37,822 nt of DNA from an uncultured Caryophanales bacterium (lineage in GTDB: Bacteria; Bacillota_I; Bacilli_A; RFN20; CAG-826): the NCBI GenBank assembly GCA_937902735.1, contig CALELS010000022.1, positions 1 through 37,822 on the forward strand, in the 5' to 3' direction. A model generated the notes under the pieces. It was not told the origin of the DNA and ran no database searches. It saw only the letters and a program-made list of their open reading frames with translations. Position 1 is the first letter of the stretch, and every line of letters begins with the position of its first letter. The translations under genes were made by a program, and so were the position numbers. Below are positions 31,471 through 37,822 of the stretch, one piece after another.

Positions 31471-33177
31471 TTAATCTCTGGTAGTTGTTGAACCATCTTT
31501 ACACTGCGTTGGAATATAACGATTCCAACCGGTATTATCTTGATTCCAGTTATCTTTAACAATATGTTTTAATTCATCGATAGTGCCTTCAAATGTGAAA
31601 TTATCAATATTTCCACAGTTACAGAAAGCGTTTGTATCAATTAAAGTGAGAGATGATGGCAGGGCAATTACTCCAGTAATACCACTACCATGAAAAGCAC
31701 TCACATGAATACCAAGTAAGTTTTCTGGAAGTGTAATATTCTTTAATTCTTTACAAGAATAGAATGCGTATGCACCAATAGATTGGATAGTGTCTTTAAA
31801 TCTTACATGATTCAAAGAATATGCATTGGCGCATAAATAAGCAGGTACATAAGAAACTGTATCAGTGAATAATAATACTTGAATTTCTCTAAATGGAGAG
31901 CACCAATCTATAACATAAAGTGCATCACAATTGTATGTGACATTTGTTGCGACACCAAAAGCCCAATTTCCTATTTCTTCTAAATCAATTGGTAGTTCGA
32001 CCTCATATACATATGTATCATCAAAAGCTTGTTTTCCAATTGAAATTAAAGATTCGGGTAGAATGACTTCATTTGCTGTTGATTTATAAAAAGCATAATC
32101 AGATATTGATAGAATTCCATTATTAAAATTTGCTCTGGCTAACTTAGCGTAGCAGAACGCATATTCCTCAACGTATTTCATCGTTGATGGGAACTTAAGT
32201 TCTCCGGAAATAGTAGCGTTATAAAAAGCATATGGACCAACTCTTTCTAAAGAGGTATCTGATAAATTACCATTTATCACAGATTTATAACCAGCACCAT
32301 TAAAGACTTCATTAACAACATATGTTCCTTGATAGCCTTCGTATGTAACTGAATTAGGTATTGTAACGATATCATTAGAAACAATATCAACAATCATCGC
32401 TTTGTGTGAATTTTTATTAAGTTTGTATTCAATTCCTTCAATAACAACTGGTTCATAATCTTTGGTCACGTTATAGCAAACTTTTGACATATTTTGATAT
32501 GAAACAGAATCAAATAACCCATCAGAAACCACTTCATTTAAATAATCAGTGTAAATTACACCTAGATAATTTGAAAGTGCTCCATTAGCTATTTGATTAA
32601 CGCTTTGTGGAATAAATACAAACCCTTTTGTAGACACATCATATAAGAAATATTGACCTAAATATTCGTATGTATCAGGAATTATCACTTTATAGCTATT
32701 ACTTAACCATTGACCATCTAGATTATCAATGCCTTTAACTGGTTTATTGTTATAAGTAGTTGGGAAATAAACTTCTTTTTTATAATCATTTTTGAAATAT
32801 TCATAGGATTCGATAATGTAATGTGTACCATCGCTTGATGTTCTGAAAGTCATATGTTTTAAGCACTCACTTCCACGTGTTGGAGTGATCAAATCTTTTC
32901 TATAACCACAAATCTCACAAGTCACATGTGATCTTTTTTCATGTTCATCATCACCTTCATAATCAACGATCTCTTCTCCGAATTGATGATAACCACCAAT
33001 TTCTTCGACATAACAATCTTCTCCAGGATTTGGCACTAACCAGTGAACCTCATCACTATATTGATAATGCATAGCATCCATGGAGCATTTTTCATCACTT
33101 GGAGTCATAGTTGAAAAACAACCGCCAAGTAAAGCAATGGATAATAAGCCTAAAGGCAAAATTTTGTTTAATTTCAT
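31471..33177 (-). CDS. Lipoprotein with BspA-type leucine-rich repeats
   Basis: Secreted lipid-anchored protein of 568 residues. A basic N-terminus, hydrophobic core and lipobox LLGGC put the modified cysteine at about residue 20. The next 110 residues hold further cysteines, including a CEICG pair that may bind metal. From about residue 115 the sequence has BspA/LRR_5 type repeats with the pattern I-x-x-x-A-F-x-x-C/x-x-x-L-x-x-(I/V)-x-(I/L)-P-x-S/x-(L/V), e.g. IGAYAFYSCKELKNITLPENL and LTLIDTNAFCNCGNIDNFTF. Such proteins often mediate adhesion or surface binding in gut and oral bacteria. Own -10 (TATAAT) and AGGAAG Shine-Dalgarno. It stands alone between fakA and plsX; an insertion relative to Bacillus order. 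Confidence 0.88.
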   Translation of the reverse strand: MKLNKILPLGLLSIALLGGCFSTMTPSDEKCSMDAMHYQYSDEVHWLVPNPGEDCYVEEIGGYHQFGEEIVDYEGDDEHEKRSHVTCEICGYRKDLITPTRGSECLKHMTFRTSSDGTHYIIESYEYFKNDYKKEVYFPTTYNNKPVKGIDNLDGQWLSNSYKVIIPDTYEYLGQYFLYDVSTKGFVFIPQSVNQIANGALSNYLGVIYTDYLNEVVSDGLFDSVSYQNMSKVCYNVTKDYEPVVIEGIEYKLNKNSHKAMIVDIVSNDIVTIPNSVTYEGYQGTYVVNEVFNGAGYKSVINGNLSDTSLERVGPYAFYNATISGELKFPSTMKYVEEYAFCYAKLARANFNNGILSISDYAFYKSTANEVILPESLISIGKQAFDDTYVYEVELPIDLEEIGNWAFGVATNVTYNCDALYVIDWCSPFREIQVLLFTDTVSYVPAYLCANAYSLNHVRFKDTIQSIGAYAFYSCKELKNITLPENLLGIHVSAFHGSGITGVIALPSSLTLIDTNAFCNCGNIDNFTFEGTIDELKHIVKDNWNQDNTGWNRYIPTQCKDGSTTTRD

Positions 33178-33195
33178 AATTACTTCCTTGATTAC

Positions 33196-33201
33196 ATTAT
33201 A
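33196..33201 (-). promoter_or_regulatory. -10 box of the LRR lipoprotein gene
   Basis: TATAAT on the minus strand, 18 nt before the ATG; the -35 is weak (TTTTTA at 17 nt, within the T tract of the fakA terminator). Leaves a short leader with AAGGAAG. Confidence 0.55.
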
Positions 33202-33217
33202 TGTTATTCAGTAATAA

Positions 33218-33246
33218 TTAAAAAATCCCTTTTTGAATAAGGGATT
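33218..33246 (-). terminator. Intrinsic terminator after fakA
   Basis: AATCCCTT-ATTCAAA-AAGGGATT on the minus strand followed by a T run and AATT. Ends asp23-fakA. Confidence 0.88.
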
Positions 33247-33263
33247 ATTTCTATATCAAATTA

Positions 33264-34931
33264 TCATTCAACCCCTAAGAGGAAGAAATATACAGGTTGA
33301 TCGCCTTCTCTAATTTCAGTTTCTAGATCAGGATATGTTTCCTCAATGTGTTTTTTAATTCTTTCTGTTTCTTCTTTTGTGACACCTTCACCAATTAGAA
33401 GAGTTAAAAGATATGAATCTTCATCAACCATTTTTTCTAATAATTTATAAAGAGCGTCAATCTTATCTTCTTTACAATCAATGATGGTCTTACCAAATAT
33501 TGACATATATTGATCTTTCTTAATTTCGACTCCATCAATGGATGTATCTTTAATAGCGTTTGTAACTGAACCAGATTTAATTCTAGCAATAGCATCATTC
33601 ATTTCTTCAATGTTTTCCTCAAGAGAAGCATCGGGATTATAAACTGACACTGCATTTATGCCTTGAGGAATAGTCTTTGAAGGAATAATTTCAACATTAC
33701 ATTCACCAGAAATTACGTCTTTAGCTTGAGTAGCAGCAAGAATAATGTTGGAGTTATTTGGGAATACAAAAACATTTTTTGCATTTAATTTTCTAATTTT
33801 TGAAACAATATCCTCAGTGGATGGATTCATTGTTTGCCCACCACTAACAATTTCATCAACACCAAGTTCTTTGAATAATTCATCAATTCCTATACCAGCA
33901 GATATTGCTAGCATTGCGAAGTCTTTTTTAGGACCCACTGGGGTTTCTTCTTTTTGAGGCTCTTGTTCACTATCAACACCTTGTTTTAATTTAGTGTGTT
34001 GCTCTGTCATATTTTCAATCTTTAAAGTAACAAATTCACCATAGTTTTGAGCGTATGACAAAATATCACCTGGAGTTAATGTATGAATATGAACTTTTAC
34101 AATATCATCATCACGAACAACGACAATGGAATTACCTCTAGAACCAAGAACTGATTTAAATCTATTCTCATTGAATACCTTCTTTTCATCAGTTGGTCCT
34201 AAACGCATGATGAATTCAGTACAATATCCAAACGCATCTTCAGCTTCAATCTGGGATTGAACATTACCTTTAATTGCAGGCTTTTCATCCATTGATGTAA
34301 CACCGATTTTTTCGATAAACGCATCATGGAGAGCGCTTCTCATACCTTCAAAGATAGTAACTAAACCAGCACCACCAGAGTCTACAACTCCTACTTCTTT
34401 TAAAACAGGAAGAAGGTCAGGAGTTCTCTTTAAAGATGCTTTAGCTTCACTAAGAAGGATATCCATCGCTTTTTCGATAGTCATATCTGGCTTAACTTTT
34501 TCATTAAGCATGGAAGATGATTCACGAATAACAGTTAAAATAGTACCTTCAACAGGTCTCATAACTGCTTTATAGGCGACTTGTGAGCCATTTACGAAGG
34601 CATCAGCAAAATCAATAACAGTTAATTCTCTTTTGTTTTCAAGTGATAAAGCAAAGCCTCTAAAGATTTGGGATGTAATAACACCAGAGTTACCTCTAGC
34701 GCCCATTAATAAACCTTTTGAAAAACTTGAAGCTATTGTATGAGCATTATCATCATTACGATTAATTATTTCTTTAGCACCACTGGACATGGTTAAATTC
34801 ATGTTCATTCCAGTGTCACCATCAGGGACAGGGAAAACATTTAAAGCATCAATTTCTGGATACTTATTGTATAAGTTGTTAGCTCCAGAAATGAGCATGT
34901 TTTTCAATGTTTCAGCATTAAGTGTTCTCAT
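33264..34931 (-). CDS. fakA: Fatty acid kinase catalytic subunit FakA (DAK2 domain, YloV)
   Basis: Phosphorylates fatty acids held by a FakB (DegV-type) partner to acyl-phosphate for phospholipid synthesis. N-terminal DAK2 kinase domain with NVFPVPDGDTGMNMNLTMSSG (metal-binding aspartates, about 28-48), GRGNSGVITSQIFRGFA and VVDSGGAGLVTIFEGM. A central domain (about 225-310) and a C-terminal DegV-like domain (LFVFPNNSNI-type strand FVFPNNSNIILAATQ) follow. 555 residues is typical. It starts 2 nt after asp23 with no Shine-Dalgarno, so is translationally coupled, the same pair as yloU-yloV. It stops in TGA. No FakB gene is in the window. Confidence 0.94.
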   Translation of the reverse strand: MRTLNAETLKNMLISGANNLYNKYPEIDALNVFPVPDGDTGMNMNLTMSSGAKEIINRNDDNAHTIASSFSKGLLMGARGNSGVITSQIFRGFALSLENKRELTVIDFADAFVNGSQVAYKAVMRPVEGTILTVIRESSSMLNEKVKPDMTIEKAMDILLSEAKASLKRTPDLLPVLKEVGVVDSGGAGLVTIFEGMRSALHDAFIEKIGVTSMDEKPAIKGNVQSQIEAEDAFGYCTEFIMRLGPTDEKKVFNENRFKSVLGSRGNSIVVVRDDDIVKVHIHTLTPGDILSYAQNYGEFVTLKIENMTEQHTKLKQGVDSEQEPQKEETPVGPKKDFAMLAISAGIGIDELFKELGVDEIVSGGQTMNPSTEDIVSKIRKLNAKNVFVFPNNSNIILAATQAKDVISGECNVEIIPSKTIPQGINAVSVYNPDASLEENIEEMNDAIARIKSGSVTNAIKDTSIDGVEIKKDQYMSIFGKTIIDCKEDKIDALYKLLEKMVDEDSYLLTLLIGEGVTKEETERIKKHIEETYPDLETEIREGDQPVYFFLLGVE

Positions 34932-34933
34932 AA

Positions 34934-35284
34934 CTATTTAATATCCGCTGCAAAAACGTTAACTTCTTCTAATGAGATTTTGAAATAACGTTCAACATCA
35001 TATTTAACTTTCTTTTGTACTTCTGAAAGAATCTCAGTAATTTTAACTTTTGAAGCTACAACTAGATATATTGAAATAATATAGCTTTTTTTACCTTTTG
35101 AAATGCTTACGCCATTATCAAATTCATGAGGTTTTAAAATACGAACAATTTTAGATTTTAAATCACCTTTTTTAGCAATTCCAACAACGCCATAGCACTC
35201 ACTTGCAGAATCACCTGCAACACTAGCAAGGGCACTATTGGAGATATTGATTGAACCGTATTCGTTTACTTTACTTAAAGCCAT
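34934..35284 (-). CDS. Asp23/Gls24-family protein (YloU-like)
   Basis: Small envelope-associated protein of unclear mechanism, conserved upstream of fakA in Bacillota. 116 residues starting MALSKVNEYGSINISNSALASVAGDSASECYGVVGIA, matching the DUF322/Asp23 pattern of a strand, an A-G/D-x-A-x-x-x-x-G-V-x-G segment and later strands (SYIISIYLVVASKVKITEI) and a final helix with VNVFAADIK. I take ATG 35284, 6 nt after GAGG. A TTG at 35296 would contain the Shine-Dalgarno itself and is rejected. Strong promoter TTGACA-18-TATATT with extended TG, overlapped by a perfect inverted repeat, so this operon is likely regulated. Confidence 0.9.
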   Translation of the reverse strand: MALSKVNEYGSINISNSALASVAGDSASECYGVVGIAKKGDLKSKIVRILKPHEFDNGVSISKGKKSYIISIYLVVASKVKITEILSEVQKKVKYDVERYFKISLEEVNVFAADIK

Positions 35285-35295
35285 ATTATTCCTCA

Positions 35296-35314
35296 ATATT
35301 AGCGACGCTAATAT
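35296..35314. promoter_or_regulatory. Perfect inverted repeat over the asp23-fakA promoter (operator candidate)
   Basis: ATATTAGCG-A-CGCTAATAT: 9-bp arms around a single base. It covers five of the six -10 positions and the expected transcription start near 35303, where a bound dimeric repressor would block RNA polymerase. As RNA it could form only a tight hairpin and has no T tract, so a terminator role is unlikely. Confidence 0.6.
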
Positions 35315-35339
35315 AACATATAAATAAACAAAATGTCAA
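35310..35339 (-). promoter_or_regulatory. Promoter of asp23-fakA
   Basis: TTGACA (35339-35334), 18-nt spacer ending in TGT, TATATT (35315-35310): consensus -35 plus extended -10. Confidence 0.85.
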
Positions 35340-35345
35340 AATTAG

Positions 35346-36539
35346 TTACAAAACCTTCTTAAGCTCGTCCTTATGATGACCATAAAAGACAATTAGATGG
35401 TTGCCACATGGTTTAGCCTTGATGTTTTTAATTTCTGTTGAAACATGAACTTTAATTTGAGATCTACAAAGTGATTTGATATCTAAATTATTTTCAATAT
35501 TACCTTCAAGACACAAATATTCTTCTAAATTTGAAGATAATTTAAAGATTGTAATTTCTTTTGGAAGAAGTTCGCCTTTAATACCTAAACCGATTCCGCT
35601 TTCATAATGTGTATCGAAACGATATGAAGAAACCATATCAAGTGGAAGAGTACAATGTGCTAAATAAAGGTAGTTCTCTTCTTCCTTAATATATGAAGGA
35701 TTCGCTTGGAAAGAAGATTGTCCAAATTGTTTCATGATTATGTGCATGCTAAGCATTGCGGGAATATCACCTTCACAAGTTGCAGTTATTCCTTCTTTAT
35801 TTAAAAGGGCAAGCGCTAAGCAGGAAGTTGATTTGACTGTGCTCAATAAGTCAAAACAACGAACGGTAAGTCCATTTAATTTATATTTCTCGATTAAATA
35901 TTTAAGCGCACCATAAATCTGAAGTGCATCATCAATATCTTTTTGTTTAATTACGGAATTAACATGATTTAGAAGTTCTTTATAATCAACCTCAAATTTG
36001 TGTTCTTCTAAAATTTCATGATGGAATTCGTCAAATGAAATATTGATTAATTCAACCCCAAAAGTATCTTTAGCTTTTTGATAATTTACATCACTAGAAA
36101 TAAGCCAATCAGATGGCATTCCAACAACTCCAAGACGTTCCCCTTTTAAAAATTGTTTTCTCTCTTTAAGAGATTCTAAATGAACTTCATTACTATCAAT
36201 TTTTTCCAATAAAGATATAGGAAGTCGGCTCAATTGCTCATGAATGATTCTATATTCTAAATTATTCTTTCTTAAAAATGAGGCTATTTCAAGGGCTGCT
36301 GGAAGCGAATTATTAGCATCTGTTGCAATTAAATAATAAGGTGGTTTATAGTCCTTATAAATGCGTCTAAACAATTCTTCAGTGCCACCAGATTCAATAA
36401 AGAAAAATGGCGTTCCTTGATCAGACACTTTAATTCTTTCTTCTTTAGCTAAATAGTTTTGAAATGTTTGTTTTTGTAAATCCGTGAAAGGATTTGAGGA
36501 AGATATTTCACTTCTTAAATAAATAATTTTGATGTCCAT
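35346..36539 (-). CDS. Protein resembling the L-fucose/L-arabinose isomerase fold family
   Basis: 397 residues, soluble, no signal peptide. The C-terminal half reads LNGLTVRCFDLLSTVKSTSCLALALLNKEGITATCEGDIPAMLSMHIIMKQFG (about 230-282), then FQANPSY and LYLAHCTLPLDM, a pattern I associate with L-fucose isomerase-like proteins; the Glu/Asp of CEGD and the His of AHCT would be candidate active-site residues. The N-terminal half looks like alternating strands and helices of a Rossmann-like domain. Substrate is unknown and no sugar-utilisation gene lies nearby, so the assignment is to the fold only. Start at ATG 36539 because TATACT ends 6 nt upstream; the ATG at 36554 would be upstream of that box. 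No Shine-Dalgarno. It sits 44 nt behind 5S rRNA on the same strand. Confidence 0.75.
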   Translation of the reverse strand: MDIKIIYLRSEISSSNPFTDLQKQTFQNYLAKEERIKVSDQGTPFFFIESGGTEELFRRIYKDYKPPYYLIATDANNSLPAALEIASFLRKNNLEYRIIHEQLSRLPISLLEKIDSNEVHLESLKERKQFLKGERLGVVGMPSDWLISSDVNYQKAKDTFGVELINISFDEFHHEILEEHKFEVDYKELLNHVNSVIKQKDIDDALQIYGALKYLIEKYKLNGLTVRCFDLLSTVKSTSCLALALLNKEGITATCEGDIPAMLSMHIIMKQFGQSSFQANPSYIKEEENYLYLAHCTLPLDMVSSYRFDTHYESGIGLGIKGELLPKEITIFKLSSNLEEYLCLEGNIENNLDIKSLCRSQIKVHVSTEIKNIKAKPCGNHLIVFYGHHKDELKKVL

Positions 36540-36545
36540 ACGTAT

Positions 36546-36551
36546 AGTATA
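36546..36551 (-). promoter_or_regulatory. -10 box of the isomerase-like gene
   Basis: TATACT on the minus strand with 6 nt to the ATG at 36539, preceded by TG. No clear -35. Predicts a transcript that starts at the A of the start codon. Confidence 0.45.
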
Positions 36552-36576
36552 CATTATTTATATTTTTCTTAAATAA

Positions 36577-36595
36577 AGAAAAAAGCCCGGCGGCT
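36577..36595 (-). terminator. Terminator formed by the 3' end of 5S rRNA
   Basis: AGCC-GCCG-GGCT at the 3' end of 5S is followed by TTTTTTCTTT. The same bases form the 3' strand of the 5S closing helix, so the terminator hairpin and mature 5S folding are alternatives. Confidence 0.5.
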
Positions 36596-36697
36596 CGCTA
36601 TTCTCCCTGATTGCTCAGATACCTTCGCCACTACGGTGCTTAACTTCTGTGTTCGGGATGGGAACAGGTGTGTCCACCGCGCCATCGCTACCAGACT
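36584..36697 (-). rRNA. rrf: 5S ribosomal RNA
   Basis: About 114 nt. The minus strand reads AGTCTGGTAGCGATGGCGCG, GTGGACACACCTGTTCCCAT, CCCGAACACAGAAGTTAAGC and CGAAGGTATCTGAG in order. The 5' AGTCTGG pairs with the 3' CCGGGCT using G-U pairs to close helix I. It follows 23S by about 127 nt in the normal rrn order. The ends are set by the helix and could be off by 1-3 nt. Confidence 0.95.
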
Positions 36698-36824
36698 TTT
36701 TTCTGAGAGACATTTTACTACTATTGTTCTCTGAAAACTAGATATTAACGATTCATGTTCCAAAATAATTACGTTACCCTTTATTTTACTTTTGAATTTT
36801 TCGATTAATCTTAAAATTTTATGA
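36698..36824 (-). other. 23S-5S internal transcribed spacer
   Basis: About 127 nt, AT-rich. On the minus strand it has TCTAGTTTTCAGAGAACAA, a block common in Bacillota 23S-5S spacers. No tRNA fold (no T-loop GTTC-A pattern or CCA end) and no open frame of interest. Confidence 0.7.

Positions 36825-37822
<998 letters not shown>

Noticed and set aside
1..36554. Mollicute genetic code (UGA as tryptophan)
   Set aside because: rimM, ylxM, ftsY and fakA end in UGA at sensible lengths, and tryptophans in conserved motifs (UppS NGRWA, RbgA HWFPGH) are UGG.
36698..36824. tRNA gene in the 23S-5S spacer
   Set aside because: No cloverleaf, T-loop consensus or CCA end found on either strand.

Overview
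The window is a contiguous piece of a low-GC bacterial chromosome carrying housekeeping genes in a Bacillota/Mycoplasmatota-type order. PolC, RbgA, YlxM, FakA/Asp23, KhpA and the S2-Ts-PyrH-Frr and RnhB-DprA-TopA-TrmFO-XerC neighbourhoods all point there. UGA ends several genes (rimM, ylxM, ftsY, fakA) and tryptophan is read from UGG, so the standard bacterial code applies, not the Mycoplasma code. Relative to Bacillus subtilis many intervening genes are absent: proS, hslVU/codY, the flagellar block, smc, acpP, fabD/fabG, fapR and recG. This suggests a compact genome of an Acholeplasma/RF39/Erysipelotrichia-like lineage; that placement is inference.

Layout. Nearly everything is on the minus strand, so transcription runs from high to low coordinates. 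The right end (36584-37822) is the 3' third of a 23S rRNA gene followed by 5S rRNA. Next come a sugar-isomerase-like protein, asp23-fakA, a leucine-rich-repeat lipoprotein, and plsX-rnc-ftsY-ylxM-ffh. At 25286-27094 sits the only plus-strand operon, rpsP-khpA-rimM-trmD, which converges on ffh through a shared terminator. On the minus strand again follow an M18 aminopeptidase, rplS with an L19-type leader, lepB-rbgA-rnhB-dprA, topA, a large repeat-built membrane-anchored protein with an MscS-type channel, trmFO-xerC, rpsB-tsf-pyrH-frr with a structured leader, and uppS-cdsA-dxr-rseP-polC. PolC runs off the left edge.

Function. The genes cover translation and ribosome assembly (S2, EF-Ts, RRF, S16, RimM, TrmD, L19, RbgA, rRNAs), protein export (Ffh, FtsY, YlxM, signal peptidase I), envelope and lipid precursors (PlsX, FakA, CdsA, Dxr, UppS), and DNA replication and processing (PolC, TopA, DprA, RNase HII, XerC). 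The less standard parts are the tandem-repeat protein beside MscS, the LRR lipoprotein next to plsX, a RseP with an enlarged periplasmic insert, and the isomerase-like gene behind 5S rRNA.

Main observations. (1) Six genes that open transcription units (uppS, trmFO, the repeat protein, topA, lepB and the isomerase-like gene) have a -10 box only 6-14 nt before the ATG and no Shine-Dalgarno, implying leaderless or nearly leaderless mRNAs. They sit beside other units with strong Shine-Dalgarno sequences. (2) The rpsB leader folds into four nested helices. (3) The rpsP-khpA-rimM-trmD operon is inverted in place inside an otherwise collinear region. (4) A perfect 9-bp inverted repeat overlaps the asp23-fakA promoter. 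No CRISPR array, insertion sequence, prophage or tRNA gene was seen.
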